A stretch of 64,000 nt of DNA from Mixophyes australis (GCA_036250195.1 JAVHZZ010000008.1:12495934-12559933); one strand, 5' to 3'. Positions 1 to 12,109 are shown, counted from the first letter of the stretch. Notes: generated by a model from the sequence alone, not told the origin. Made by a program: numbers and translations.

Positions 1-201
1 TCCTCCCTCACCTGTTTGTCCTTTGATTTTTCCCCATTCTTTCTCCTTCTTTCCCTGCTTTGAGTCCCTACTCTGATGCTCTACAATGCAGTCGACCATC
101 CACCCAAACGGTTTCCGCCCAATTAATATAAGGTACTAAATTAAATACAAAAGCTTCCATCGCCTCCGCTACGCTTTAAAGGTCAACTAAATTTTTTTGT
201 A
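1..201. other. Unassigned sequence at window edge
   Basis: AT-rich single-copy-looking sequence with no gene, RNA or repeat that I can recognise. It ends at the TA that flanks the pogo-like element. Confidence 0.4.
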
Positions 202-651
202 CCGTATTGCTTTGATTCTAAGATGCACCTTTTTCCCCATATAAACATCTCTAAAACCGGGTGCATCTTAGAATCGGGGGTCCGTCTTAGAATCGCGGGA
301 GCGTCTTAGAATAGCAGGCGAAGGTTTGACCATTATCGCTTCCCCCCGCCCTCTGTATACAGTTGCGCTCTTTGCAAGTGTGGATCCCACTGTTATTTCA
401 TTATAGTGAAGCTGTATTTCGTTCAGTTTGATCCCTTACTACAATCAAAATGTTGTCAAAAAGATTGCACTATGAAGCCACATTGAAACGAAAACTTATT
501 GCGTATGCAGAAGAACATGGAAATAGAGCTACCAGTCGACATTTGGAGAAATGATCGCAATTCTATATAATCAAAGCTTTTTTTCTGTTGGTGGTACTGA
601 AATTAGTGTGCGTCTTACAATCGATGGCGTCTTAGAATCGATGAAATACGG
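202..651 (+). mobile_element. Non-autonomous pogo/Tigger-like DNA transposon
   Basis: The left end reads CCGTATTGCTTTGATTCTAA and the reverse complement of the right end reads CCGTATTTCATCGATTCTAA, giving inverted termini of about 28 bp with few mismatches. A TA dinucleotide lies immediately outside both ends (200-201 and 652-653), the target duplication expected of the Tc1/mariner/pogo superfamily. The motif CTTAGAAT is repeated several times just inside the left end. The element is 450 bp long and keeps only the start of a coding region (450-554), so it is an internal deletion derivative that could move only with a transposase supplied elsewhere. Assignment to pogo/Tigger is inferred from the TA duplication and the N-terminal peptide; the boundaries are directly visible. 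Confidence 0.78.
450..554 (+). pseudogene. Truncated transposase N-terminus (pogo/Tigger-like)
   Basis: A 34-codon frame begins MLSKRLHYEATLKRKLIAYA and continues with EEHGNRATSRHLEK before a stop. The pattern of a basic start, K-R-K-L, then A-EEHGNRA and a second small-residue/R-H helix is what I associate with the first helix-turn-helix (psq/CENP-B-like) of pogo-type transposases, which binds the inverted termini. The second DNA-binding helix set and the whole DDE catalytic domain are absent. It lies inside the element with matching termini, so it is best read as the relic left by internal deletion rather than a host gene. Confidence 0.55.
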
Positions 652-653
652 TA

Positions 654-2880
654 ATAAGATCCTGCAAATTAATACTAAAAATGATTTTGATTTATAGTGG
701 AACTGAAGCCATCTTTCCATGCGCGAGCCAGAAACCAGCTCAACAACAACAGTATAAGCAAATAAAAACTAAATATCCAGCGCTGGTTAGGTATAAGTAG
801 TATACAGTACTGATAAAGTACTGAAGCAGGATAAATAAGTAAAATAATTGATACACACACCTGCAGCTAGCCACAAAAGGCGAGTACTGATCTCATCAAA
901 TAGACATAGAATAAATCAAAAACAAGTGGCAGCGCTAATGTGTAAAATATATCAAATTTTATTAAAACATACACACACAAACATGTGTCAAGTATAAATT
1001 CCAAGTATAACCACGGATCGAGCTGGGACAATAAAGCATTTAAATATAATGCATCAGCACTAATTATAATAGTCTAAGCACTTTAAAAGCATATGGTTCG
1101 TCAATGGTTCCAATTATGCAATCATCAGAGATAGAGTAATGTACATACAGTACCAGAGACTCTTCAACTGGTTTATCTTCTTGTTGGAACTGTAAGTATC
1201 CTAAATAGAATAGGATGTACATGCAATGTTCAGAGTGAAGAGGGACCTATGTCGAGTGAAGCTGACACACTCCTAGCACATAGAATGCAAAATCCGGTCT
1301 CATTATCCACATATAGAAAGATGTGATACCTTGCTGGAACCAGAGTCCACTGTTAGGCTCTCATGTAGAGGGGATCCTCCTGTAGCGCTTCAAACTATAA
1401 GAACCGCGGCCGTGGAAAAGAGTCCTCTAGTAATAGAATCACTACAGTGACCAGAATAAAACGTGCATGCACGAAAAATCCAAACAGCGGGTATGTCCGA
1501 CAGCTCTACCACGTGAGCCTGACGCGTTTCTCCGCCTCCAAAGTGGCCGGTTTCACCTCTGATGAAACCCAGGGTTTTTTTTTTTATCTAGGTAACAGGT
1601 GCATATTACAACTGGACTTATTTTAATAAAGAACATTTTAATATTTACTGTTTAATGCAAGAATTCCCAATTCAATTTATAATATTACTGACATCAAAAA
1701 AGGAACAATTCCTTGGTACCAAGTGATATCATGCAAGACGGAGCAACAACTTCTTTATTCTATGTACTTAATTAGCCCTAAGACTTCTGGTCATAAAGAT
1801 ATTCTCCGCTTGAAAGTGGGAATTAACTTGCAAAGTTTAAAATCCTTTTTCGGCATTAATTAGATTCTTTTATACCAGATTCATAAGAAACCTCATATTT
1901 CTTCATCTTACCCCAGAATCGTCTGCAAAGAAAACAGTTTCATTCATTTTTATCAATCAAATCTTTCATCATTATACTAAAGACTTATTACACTTCTCTC
2001 GGGAAGTTTCAAAATCCAATTTTAATTAAAGTAGAATAGTCAGTTCTCATGTTTCTTGAAATAACTATTTAATCCAACATAACAATCTATCCCTTATTAT
2101 CCAGCCCTCTATCTATTCTAACATTTACCCTGAAAAAGGTCATTGGGATGTTTCGTCTTGCTGGAAACAGATTATAAATATACATAATGAAATGCGCTAT
2201 GTCTTGTTTGTCCAAGTTATTAAATACAGTATACAATTATAATATAATCGCAGCTAAGAAAATATTGGACAGTTATCAGTCTGGACACGTCAAAGCATTC
2301 TGTTTCTAATGGGAAAAAGTAACCGAGCAATTGGGAAGAAGTTGGTGTACATAAGAAGTTTTTAATCTTTGCACAGTTATGTATTGTCGAAGTTGAATAT
2401 TTGGATGAAGTCTGCTAAACTGATTAATATTGGTTTACAACACATACACTTAAATTCACACTTACATTTGTAAATAGTACACATTTATTAAAGTTCCAAT
2501 CCACATTATTTATTAAAAAAATGAATTAGAAATTATTTATACATAGATCATTTTACAGTAAAGGCAATTATGGTTCAGGTCCTCAGAAATGTAGGGAGTT
2601 TGGTCTCATGTTAATCCATATTTTGTCAACAGAAATCCGGGGTCAACAGAGTAGCGATTGCACATAGCGATTGCAAGTTATGAATAGTATGAGATTAATA
2701 CTCAAAAGCGCTTTCTGTATGGGTCAGTTAAACTGTTTTTTGGTGGGAAGACACGTATGCAATAGTTGGAGTGAGTTGCCCCCACCTTTGGAAAGACGTC
2801 AAATGACCAGCAGTCTACTGGAGCATCGTAAACCCTGGACCAATGAAGAACTTTCTTAGTGTTATCTGTGCATATTTGTG
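654..2880. other. Intergenic sequence, no gene recognised
   Basis: AT-rich DNA with many short stop-interrupted frames. The part around 1200-1570 is richer in GC and ends with a phrase containing CTGACGCGTTTCTCCGCC and CACCTCTGATGAAACC before a T-run, which resembles a decayed dispersed repeat, but I cannot find a second copy in the window. From 1590 to 2880 I see nothing I can support. Confidence 0.35.
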
Positions 2881-3115
2881 ACATCATCATTGTTTTTCCT
2901 AAACAAAATTCTATATAAACTGGCCTTTGGTACAGGGATAGCCTCTTTGCCAACAGACATCAGCTTTGACGACTGTTCCTGGATCCAGGGTGCGCTGCGT
3001 ATGTATCGATTATACTTTGTAACATTCTTATTGTATTTTGTGCCTTACTGCTATTAAATCTCTTTTGTGCTTTGGAACCACATTGATCGCATCGGACGAT
3101 CGTTATTAGTGACAA
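2881..3115 (+). repeat. Possible LTR promoter/polyadenylation segment
   Basis: A good TATA box (CTATATAAAC, 2911-2920) is followed about 135 bp later by an ATTAAA polyadenylation-type signal (3053-3058) and a GT-rich tract (TCTTTTGTGCTTTGG). This spacing of promoter, short R-like region and polyadenylation signal is typical of a retroviral or retrotransposon LTR read on the plus strand. I could not define TG/CA ends or a target duplication and see no gag or pol nearby, so this may be an old solo LTR or a chance arrangement. Confidence 0.3.
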
Positions 3116-3430
3116 TAGACATGCACATAACAGTGTTAATGAACTGTGAAGGAAAAACAAGCAGGTTTTCAGTGAATGATGACTACTTCTGCTGTGGTGC
3201 CCTTATATTCAGGAAAATGAGTCATTATTTTGGAGGGGATTTTGCCTTTGTTTTCCAATACCCTACTGAAAGAAATCCCTATCGCCTCTAAAATAATAAT
3301 ATGGTGGCAATAGGGATTAGATAGTTACACTAAGAAATAAAACAAGGATTTCCCAACAAAGCCAACACTGCACAGAAATATAAATATTGCTCCTGTCAAA
3401 ATGGTACAAACTACCTCTAATTATAAAGGG

Positions 3431-3600
3431 ATACCTCCCAACCAGCCCGATTTTAGGGCGCTAATCTGCCTGTGGACATGTATGTTTCGGGGGTGGGAAT
3501 GTTGTTGGTTGGGAAAAATCCAATGGGCCCCCTAGAGATTTACAGCCACGCCCCCATTACAACGTGGCCACGCCCCTTGCCCCGCATGTTGGGAGGTGAT
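3431..3600. mobile_element. MITE family B (CCTCCCAAC ends)
   Basis: The sequence starts ATACCTCCCAAC and ends GTTGGGAGGTGAT, a short inverted repeat. The interior carries several CCACGCCCC/GTGGCCACG phrases. Related pieces occur at 25325-25480, 32432-32654, 38750-38879, 44650-44773 and 46526-46560, all with the GGGAGGT or CCTCCCA terminus. The family is moderately repetitive here and non-coding. Superfamily not determined, since target duplications could not be read. Confidence 0.55.
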
Positions 3601-3837
3601 AAAGGGGATAAACAAAAAAATCACATTCATTATTTTATTTATTTTTGTAAATTTATTGTATAATAGCAAATGCTGTATTCTGGCCACATACATTGAGATT
3701 TCTCTGTGCAACTGGCCCAATTTTGCAATATACATGGCTAGAAAAACATTGCATGGCCTGATAATAATATTATTATCATGATTGGGCATCTTTGTAAATA
3801 TGATCGGGAGAAGACCCCCAGATGGCCAGGGTGGGCC

Positions 3838-4591
3838 TGTGTGATGTAGTCTTACGACCTGGTCATGCTAGAAGAGATCCAGGTGCATGGTCTACATATG
3901 TGTGTCAGGCGCTGTCCCCGCTGTTCTTCCGTGGAGCAGGGACGGTCGCCTGGTAGTTCCGGCGGAGGGCCTCTTGTTGCTAAGCAACAGGTACGCAGCG
4001 TTCCCCACGGCGCGAGGCGCGCCCCATTGCTTGGCAACGGGACGCTTTCATGTTTGGCAGTCAGCGTGTCTGACCGCCCCCTCCTTCTCCTATCACACTC
4101 CTTCTGTTTCTATTTAAACTCTGCTTTGGCACCTTTAGTGCGCCAGAGTATCAGGTCTCCTGTCTCCAGCATTGTATTGTACGTTCTTGTTTCCTTGGTC
4201 TGACCCGGCTTCCTTTGACTATTCTTCTGGATTGTGCCCATTATTACCTACAATTGTGACCTCGGCTTTCTGACCATTCTCTTGGATTGCGCTATTCTCC
4301 TCTGATCATTGTGACCTCAGCATGTCTGACTTCCCTGTGGATCTTCCTTCGGTACCGTCTCCTCCTGATTGGCTTGACCCAGAGCATCCTGAATTATCTC
4401 TATCACTACATTGGTAACTGTCTTGGAGGACCGCGACCTGCGTACCCCTTGCAGCTAAGCCCAAACCTCCTTGCGGGGGTCCCTGTTGAACCAGGGGTAT
4501 GCTAGAGTCCACACCTCCTCGCTCAGTAGCGTAAATACCAGTTAGTGGTTCCTGTACATCCAAGTCTACAGTAATATCTCAGAGTCTGACA
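3838..4591 (+). repeat. Probable Gypsy-type LTR or LTR fragment
   Basis: A GC-rich 5' half with paired GTTGCTAAGCAAC and ATTGCTTGGCAAC phrases is followed by a TATA-like TATTTAAACTC (about 4111-4121) and a long C/T-rich tract with repeated phrases such as TTCTTCTGGATTGTGCC, TTCTCTTGGATTGCGC and TGTGACCTC. A strongly pyrimidine-rich leader after a TATTTAA box and a CTGACA-like end (4586-4591) is the style of amphibian Gypsy LTRs. The left end is uncertain and I could not confirm a target duplication. Open frames here are shadows of the non-coding repeat. Confidence 0.4.
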
Positions 4592-5827
4592 ATGTGGCTA
4601 ACACACACAGATCCCGCCACATGGTGATCATGCTGAGCTTCAGGTTTGGCCTCTGCCGGCCAGCTTTAGTAATGCATTTTTTTTGCCATTGTATTCAATT
4701 AAATTGGAAATGTGCAGGTGTTTTTTGCATGTTTGAAATTCGCAAAACATATTCAAATAATTAAAACCTGGGGGTTGCAGAATGGGTTTTCAGACAAGAA
4801 ATAAAATCCTGAAAAAATATAAGCAGCCATCTGTAATGGCCAAATCATTTCTTATTGATAGTTACAAAGACCAGCTCTTCAATGTATTCCAGGTAGTGTC
4901 ATTTATGTCATACATTGTATCTCAACAAGTCCCTTCCAGTTGGTTTTAAATCTTTATTAAAAACTCCACTTGGAATGACTAATATTGCAAACGTTATTGA
5001 ATTTCGCTGGATGAACAAACAAAATTAAATCAGGAGATGCTTTGCGAGATGAGTCCTCCTGCTGAGTGCGCTATCATTACGTGACTCACTTAGTAGGTTG
5101 AGATGAATTTTTTTATGCGCTTCCCTTTAACTGAAACATTCATTAAAATGCACCAAGACCTCCTAGTCATGATTCTAATCTATTCAGAGGGTAACCTCCC
5201 AAAACCTCTGCATCATACTGGAACGAGGATCAGAGGCAGATTTTGTGCACTGAAACCTAAATAATGTGAGTGATTGGTTTGCAGTCTTCTATGTTTTGAG
5301 CAAATTAAGTTAACCGCACATGACTATGAGCATAGAGAGAGGCGTAACTCACAATCGTCAGTAGCCAATAGCAAGTTCGGGGGGTGTTACTCTGGAAATC
5401 TGTATCTACTGTGGGCTTTCAATTCCGCAAATGGGGCTCGACTGAACATGTGCTGGCCCCCACGCTTGCCTAGAAGATCAAAGGGGGGGCCCTTCACCGT
5501 TGGGCTCATATAGCGGCCGTATGGGATGATCCAGCCGTAGTTACACCGTTGATCATAGAGCTTAGAGGTGAACATGTTCACAGCAGTAGCTGAATAACCA
5601 GATAAACATGTTCCATTGCTTTTTAACTCATCACATCAGCAACTATTTAGTTGTAGTGTCTTTGTGCTGTTTTAGATTTAGTTTCCTAAATTATATTGGC
5701 AAGGACAGCAGAACATAGAGATAACAAATCCCCTCTAATGACAGGGTGGTGTCGTCAGGAATAAATGTTAAGGAGAAACATTTCGCTCATTCACTGGAAA
5801 GCGGAAAGTTCATTTAAGAACCATGGG
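4592..5827. other. Intergenic sequence, nothing recognised
   Basis: AT-rich DNA without a recognisable gene, RNA or second copy in the window. A short C/G tract at 5455-5495 explains the small opposing open frames there. Confidence 0.35.
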
Positions 5828-5882
5828 CCCGATTCATTAAGGAACGTAAATGCTGATGCTTGCCGTATTTTGCGTTAAATTG
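5828..5882 (+). mobile_element. MITE family D, terminal fragment
   Basis: The phrase CCGATTCATTAAGGAACGTAAA matches, with changes, the terminus of the complete family D element at 26832-27148. The opposite end is missing; the sequence runs straight into a SINE fragment, so it was truncated or interrupted. Confidence 0.5.
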
Positions 5883-5886
5883 AACA

Positions 5887-5994
5887 CAGGGAGAACATTG
5901 AAACTCTACACAGATAGAGCCCTGGTTGGCATTGAACCCATGACCCCAGCACTGCGAGACAGCAATGCTAATTGCTATGTCACCGTGTCACCCA
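5887..5994 (-). repeat. V-SINE-like SINE, 5' fragment
   Basis: On the minus strand the tRNA-like head can be followed: GGTGACACGGTGACATAGCA, then the box B-like GGGTTCAATGCC and the start of the conserved core (AGTTTCAATGTTCTCCC). It corresponds to the first third of the full copy at 51776-52085. The core and LINE-type tail are missing. Confidence 0.65.
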
Positions 5995-6510
5995 ATAATA
6001 CACAACTGTGTATATCTTTGTAAAAGGAATCATTGTAAACTGAGGTCACCAGACAGTCGTGGGCCTATTTCTGGGAAACCTGTTTTTGAAGTGGTCCTCT
6101 GAATGTCTCTAACTTCCGAGCATGTATCCACAGGATTCACAGACAGGCCACTGAGTGCTACCTCCAGAGGTGATGTCTGGACTTGCTGTTCCCTCTGTGG
6201 TCAATGTTTCTCTGTTCCGTTGGTATGAGAGCAATCAATGAATGTACCAGGAACATCCAGACAGTGGCTCTTCCTACTGGTGCCTCCATGACTCCGTGAC
6301 ATTCCTGGAGGATGCAGAGACATTGAGAGCAGTGGATAGCTCTGAATGACCCTGGAAACACTAAATAATATGGAGGTGGCGGGAGGATGTTAACTGGGAC
6401 AGGAGGGTTCCAAGTAGCAAAGGGCGCAGATTGACATAGGGACATTGGCAATATATCACTGGCATTAGAAGTATCTCTGTGCAAAGTAAATAAGGCAATG
6501 GTGTGAACCT
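5995..6510. other. Intergenic sequence, nothing recognised
   Basis: No gene or repeat supported. A 108-codon minus-strand frame (6158-6484) has no family features that I recognise and is treated as chance. Confidence 0.35.
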
Positions 6511-6518
6511 TTCTACAC

Positions 6519-6951
6519 CAGTGGTTCTCAACCAGAGGGCAGACTGTATTCTAAAATAAACTCCATTACTAAGTGGCCACGAGGCTGCTTCTGAACTTCA
6601 TTGCATCACATGTAGCATAGGCAAAGAAATGCATCTGGTAAGAGACCCAACAGTTGAGAGAGTGAGTTGGGTAGTGCGTGGATGGGTGGTAGAAAGTAGG
6701 CTGAAAATTCCATATAGGAGAAAAGGGGGAGCGTGTTTTATAAAATCAGTCTGTATAAATCTACGACTTGGATGGAGCAACATTTTTGCAAGAATTTATA
6801 TTAAACTATGTATTTTGTTAAAAATGTGCATTTAGGTGCATAACTAGCAGTTTTTAGAACTGTAGATGTAGATAAAAAAAAATTAGATTAACATAGATTT
6901 TCTTTTAATCATCTTTTGAAGGCTCAGATAGGAAAAGGTTGAGAATACCTG
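6519..6951. mobile_element. Non-autonomous hAT-like element with 8-bp target duplication
   Basis: The left end is CAGTGGTTCTCAACC and the reverse complement of the right end is CAGGTATTCTCAACC, 13 of 15 positions matching, with the CAG..G start usual for hAT transposons. Flanking 8-mers TTCTACAC (6511-6518) and CTCTACAC (6952-6959) differ at one base and fit the 8-bp duplication made by hAT insertion. The 433-bp interior holds no transposase. The CAGTGGTTCTCAACC terminus is widespread among vertebrate hAT-Charlie-type elements. Confidence 0.8.
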
Positions 6952-6959
6952 CTCTACAC

Positions 6960-7714
6960 GCATCACTTGTAGGATGAATCCTCATATCTCTAGGGTAGGA
7001 ATATAGCTATAAAGTGTTATCCTTGCGGAATTTGCAGATACAATAGGGAATGGAATCATTTGGAAATGCAAAGCAAAAGATCTCGAAGACTGTATTGGCC
7101 AACGTCTCTCACCGCTAATGGGCTGCATTCCACTAAATACAATGTAGACATCGTGTGAAATAAAGTTAATGGGGAAATACAGACAGAAATGAGCACTACT
7201 TATGCTGACATATGATGGTTTCAGATCCTACAAATTGTAGCACAAAATGTTTGCACAAATATGCATGACAAATAAACAGGCTCAAATATATGGACACATG
7301 TGCCCGCCTGCTTGATCTCTGCTTTTATAAATGACCTCTAGAGATTACTTAGCAACTAATTCATATTTAGGGTACATGCTCAGCCAGGGCTCCTGCACTG
7401 TCTGTCTCTGCATTTTTTTTTCTATCATAATGCTTCATCCTATTCTGAACAAATATGTGTAACATACTGCAGCTTGCAGAGCTTTGGTTCAGTACGGGTC
7501 TTCCATCTCTTCCTGTGAATGTCAAACATTATTATGCCTACAGCGTAAGGAATGTCCAATATTCTGGAACTCTAAAATAAATAAATAAACTTTGTTTATC
7601 TGACAAAGCAAATCGTAGAGCATCAAACACAGAAGGGTTAGGGCAGGGGTCAAACCCGCTCAGAGGGATGGAGAATCTCCATTTCATGAACTAAACATGA
7701 GAATATTGTACAGA
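6960..7714. other. Intergenic sequence, nothing recognised
   Basis: AT-rich DNA with no supported gene or repeat. Confidence 0.35.
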
Positions 7715-7800
7715 ATATTGTATATTGGGATTATTATTAATAACGTTTTTATTTATAGGGCGACACATGAGGTCCACAGCGCCGTACAGAAGGATGACCT
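7715..7800 (-). repeat. Degenerate SINE/LINE 3'-tail fragment
   Basis: A TTATTATTAATAA tract followed by TTTATTTATAGGGCGAC and CACAGCGCCGTACAGA resembles, in reverse orientation, the (ATG)n-TATATAGCGCC-CAGCGCTGTACAG tail shared by the V-SINEs of this window. Only the tail is present and it is diverged. Confidence 0.4.
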
Positions 7801-8226
7801 TAAAGCAGCTCAAAAGCGTTTGTGAAAATATCATAAACCTTAATAATTCCACACATATCACAATATATACAGTATTAGGAAGCAAAGACATTAATCCCAA
7901 TAATGTTTCAGTTATTGCAAAGCCACAGTTCACCTAGCCTGGCATCGGCATACCATCACTATACCCCCAGTATTGGAAATGCCCCTATCTCCATAAGAGG
8001 CCATGCTGAAGGGAGGAAGAGGAAGGGGGAAGACAGAGGCAAGAAGCAGGAGTGAAACTTGCCTTGAAATAGAGAAGAGCGGGAATTGCAGGAAATTTTT
8101 CTTAGCAAAGTCGGAGTGAAATAGGATGTCTTACATGGGTGGGAAGTTCTGTCGACACAAAGATTGACATTAGCTTCACTATTCAATTTTGTACTATATT
8201 TGTATAGTGGAAGTTATAGTCTATGA
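7801..8226. other. Intergenic sequence, nothing recognised
   Basis: No supported gene. A purine-rich stretch at 8005-8050 is low-complexity. Confidence 0.35.
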
Positions 8227-8505
8227 CATACTTGCCAACTCTCCCAAAATGTCTGTGAGACTCCCGAAATTTGGGTAGGTCTCCCCGGATCCCGGGAGAG
8301 CAGGCAAATATCCCGCAAATGGCATCTGCTCCTCTAAATGACGCGATTCATGTCATTTTGCCCCCCCTCCCTCCCTGCAGCCAAAAACGGCATTTTGTTG
8401 TGGGGGGCGGGGCCAAAATGCCGCAATTTGCCGTGCCCCGCCCACCAAACATGCCCCCCTGCCTGGAATCTCCCGGAATTAACTTACCAAAGGTTGATAA
8501 CTATG
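8227..8505 (+). mobile_element. MITE family A copy (CATACTTGCCAAC ends)
   Basis: The copy starts CATACTTGCCAACTCTCCC and ends GTTGATAACTATG, an imperfect inverted repeat. Inside are self-complementary GGGAGACTCCC and TCCCGGGAG phrases near the start and a GC-rich middle with GGGGCGGGGCCAAAATG. Further copies lie at 30478-30747, 31859-32159, 33003-33307, 33806-34052, 35381-35656, 49793-50062 and 58771-58986. The two overlapping frames here (80 and 76 codons) are by-products of the repeat. Confidence 0.7.
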
Positions 8506-9038
8506 GTCTATGAACAGAGCAGGTGTGAAGACAGGCAATCCATTCTGCTTGGTGGTGGGTTTGGATAAGTTAACGCCAAATTTCGCTGGTGAAACATAAA
8601 CATTTTTGTGTCCAAATGTAGAGAGATGAAAACCTTGCTCCCTAAGGGCAGCTGAGACAAAGTTCTCTCCTCTCCTCCTGTCCTGCAACATGCCTCTTAC
8701 CCCTGCCCTGACATTTCGGTTACTGGCCACGCTACGTAATAACTGGACAGCAGAAAGTTGCTCCATGGCACCTGTCACCTGCTCCACTTCCTACAATCAG
8801 TGTATTGGGACCACGGTGACTGTGTGAGTAGTAGAGTAGCATCACCAGAGGAACGTATTACCCCTCTGCTGCCCATGCTCCGCTAATGCAATCGGTTGCT
8901 GTGGACTCAATACACTGATTGTAGGAAGGGGACTCGTGCCAGACCTGCGCATGCTCAGGAAAGGTCAGATTTGGAACAAGATCACTGGTCCCTCCCTTAA
9001 ATTTTGCTGATGGCTTGGCGATGCACTGTTCCACCCCT
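8506..9038. other. Intergenic DNA with a perfect 21-bp inverted repeat
   Basis: CTTCCTACAATCAGTGTATTG at 8787-8807 is exactly reverse-complemented at 8908-8928, separated by 100 bp. The rest shows no gene. The arms could be the inner part of an unrecognised palindromic MITE. Confidence 0.6.
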
Positions 9039-9070
9039 GGGGGTATATTTACTAAACTGCGGGTTTCCAT
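9039..9070 (+). mobile_element. MITE family E terminus
   Basis: TGGGGGTATATTTACTAAAC and the following TGCGGGTTT match the left terminus of the complete family E copy at 24755-24930. The element does not continue into the paired CCAAT interior, so only an end is preserved. Confidence 0.5.
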
Positions 9071-11021
9071 AGACCCAAGTCAATGTACTTCTACTCCTTG
9101 GACGCTGACGGAAGCATGTGCACATTGGCGGAGGGGGGGGGGGGTGTAATTACGACTCCCACCTTCGGTAGCACAATTGCCAAAATGCCTCTGTCAGCTA
9201 CATGAACAAGCAGTTAAATTGTGTCTGCTTCCTTACAAAAATGCCCTAGTTACTGTGAGGCTACATTAGATACTACTTAAAATTTAGGTGTGTTGTATCT
9301 TACGTACTTTAATTGAACATTCCATTACGGAACACGTTGAAACCGATATCCTGCTGCTTATATACAGGGTTTGTTTTGTTCAATACATGTAAAGAGACAA
9401 AAGGCCTTTGGGAAAACAAACCTGAAACAAAAAATGTACATTTCCAGAGGATGTTATAGCAGAAAGAGAAGTGTTTAATTTCCACCTCTTGGCAACAAAT
9501 GTAACCTTTAAATAAGAGAATGTTTTAAAGCTAATACACACCTGAGAGATAGATACCCCTGAAAAGTATCACAGGGCATTTAATATCGGTTCTATAAATA
9601 TAGACGACCTTAAGGTAAACATTAACGATATAATGTCACATGCTGCAAAAAATTTGAATGTCCCCCTCCAGCGAAGAGGAGGGAGGACAAAAAAAATCGA
9701 AAACCAAATCAATTTACCATTTTTTATACTGATTTTGTAAAGTCCATTATCTAAATCATAACCTGCCCCAAAATAAACTTCAATTTTTCATGAAATAAAC
9801 AACAGAATTGATTTCCCCAAAGCACATAAACAGAGGTACCCATCTGCAAGCCTGTGATTTATTTTTTATCCAATGATTCGGCAGAAGCGGTTAAATAAAG
9901 TCAGGGGAGCAGACCGGGCGCATTGACCTTTGGATAAATGTGTTCCTTTCCCTTCTCATCAAAACATACAGGTTCTTGATCATAAGGCTATTATCTGCTG
10001 ACATGAGGTGTCACTCAAACCCCTGCCTTGCAATGTGAACCAATTTCCCTGCACTACATTATATCAGCAGGGAAATAGCTGACATCCTATCATACCGCAG
10101 ACATCATCTCAGATTCATTGTATAGGAATAAAATCTGCAGCTACACGTCTCAAACGGTGACCTAGAAACTCGGCACATACATGCGTTTCTCAAGGGAGCT
10201 CCACGTTTACTGCATGTAAATATAAATATGGAAATGACCAGGCCTGGATTTTGGGCATCATTTAGAGTTCCAGCAAATGGGTACAATGCAAGACGAGTAA
10301 ATGCAATTTTTTGACATGCATGGGGACTAATTTGTGCTAATTTTTCAGTAAAACCCACATTTTTGCATCGTGGGAATGATTCATTGAGGCACAGAAAAAC
10401 GAACATAAATTGTGTTTTTTTTAAATAAAAACTTACTTACGTAATTCAAGCATACGCGGTTCCATATTCAACTACAAGCGGATGTTAAGAAACGTCTTTT
10501 GTTGAATACGGATCTAGGTGAGCTCTGCTCTGACAGTCAATACACTACTGAATACATCTAATACATATGTGGTATATAAAGTCCCCATATAAATGCTGGG
10601 GTTTTTTTCCAATGTGTACCCGCAATGAAATACATTTATCAGGCTGTTATTAATGTCTAGTGTACATAAAATGCATTTTTACAGTTGCTCCTAACTACAA
10701 ACATATGTTATAGCGTGGATACACATGTTCTAGCATGTATACACAGCCGATATCACTAGTAATCAGCACTTACACCTGACCTGTAGCTGGTGCAACTGAT
10801 ACAACAGAGAAACACATACTTGAGAGATGCCCTAAGCTTGAATGGGCCGCTGCTGGCACGCCCTTACTGTATATTAACTACGTGTGTATGCCCGTTCCTG
10901 TCCCTGTTCCACCCATGAAATCGTAGACTGTCGTAAGTGTCCTTTGCGCTCCAAGATGATCTGGATGTTCACTGGCGTATGGTCCCTTTCTGGGTATGTG
11001 CGGTGTGATTTTAAACAAAAT
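9071..11021. other. Intergenic sequence with G-run, nothing else recognised
   Basis: A G tract lies at 9125-9142. The remainder is AT-rich and unrepetitive in this window. The stretch 10840-11021 probably belongs to the element ending at 11046, but its other end could not be placed. Confidence 0.35.
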
Positions 11022-11046
11022 TACATTCCTTAATGAATCAGGTCCA
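11022..11046 (-). mobile_element. MITE family D-like terminus
   Basis: TTCCTTAATGAATCAGGTCC is the family D terminus facing left, compare TTCCTTAATGAATCAGGCCC at 27129-27148. No matching opposite terminus was found upstream. Confidence 0.5.
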
Positions 11047-12109
11047 GTGTTATTAAACAAACCACAATATGTTTTTATTAAATATCACCATGACAACATA
11101 TTATTTATCATCAAACAATTGATATTATGGAATTTAGCTGACAAACCTCAAACTGAGGTTTTGGGATACAGCTAGTGATTAAAGCACGTGACCAGTGATA
11201 TAGAATAGATTGACTGGATTATTGTGATACTATCTGGTAAGGACAACATACGTCAGGGTTCCATACAGGCGAATAGGGAGATGTAGGGGACATCTCCTGT
11301 AGCAATTGTACAATCACAGGGTTAATTCAGGACTTTTTTAGACATTTCACATTACATAAACATGAGTTCAACCAATAGGGATCTACAAAATCAATCAAAC
11401 GTTAAAAATGTAATTTGTCTACTGCACGGTTCAGAAAGTCTTTAGTGTTTATGGCTGAATATGATTTTACTGATTAAACAAAAGTGGGAAATCTAAAACA
11501 AATATTTTTATAGGGCTGAATTGCAATCCTGCCAAAAAATTGGACAACGCCCCCAATTCACCTAAACCACGCCCCGATCTGAGCAGACAGGCCCATGTCA
11601 TGTGACATCATATCCACTTTCTGATTGGCCACACCTCTTAGACACAAAAAAAAAATCAGATTTTTCGTCAGGTTTGCAACTGTTTTACATACGTCTACAG
11701 CCTGAAATAAGTCCTATATTATATGCAAACAGAGCGAACACTGAATTATATTTCAATTTAAAGTTTCTTTTGTTTTAGCTGCAGAGGTGGGATTCGCATC
11801 CTGCAAAGTGACAGAAACGAGGGCTTGTCTCACATTTGTGAATGGAATAAAGATGTCAGGATACCCTCTTTGTTTCTTGACGTTATTACGTTTCTGACTG
11901 TAAACTGTTTGATCTGCTGGGAATAAAGGACATTTTGAACGCTGCGATTTGTCAGACAAGTCAAGCAAATCAGATGATTCATAGTCATGAAAACAAAGAA
12001 ATTTTGTTACATTTGTTTCTGATCTGTGAATATTAAATTCTCCTCTAGAATGAGCTGTTTTCAGGAATGTCATAGTGTCAGTCTGTGTCGACTTAAATCC
12101 TGTAACAAT
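11047..12109. other. Intergenic sequence, decayed GC-box repeat at 11510-11700
   Basis: The segment 11540-11640 has AACGCCCCC, CCACGCCCC and GGCCACACCTC phrases like the interior of family B, but no clear termini. The remainder holds no supported gene; the 106-codon minus-strand frame at 11753-12073 is unrecognised. Confidence 0.35.
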
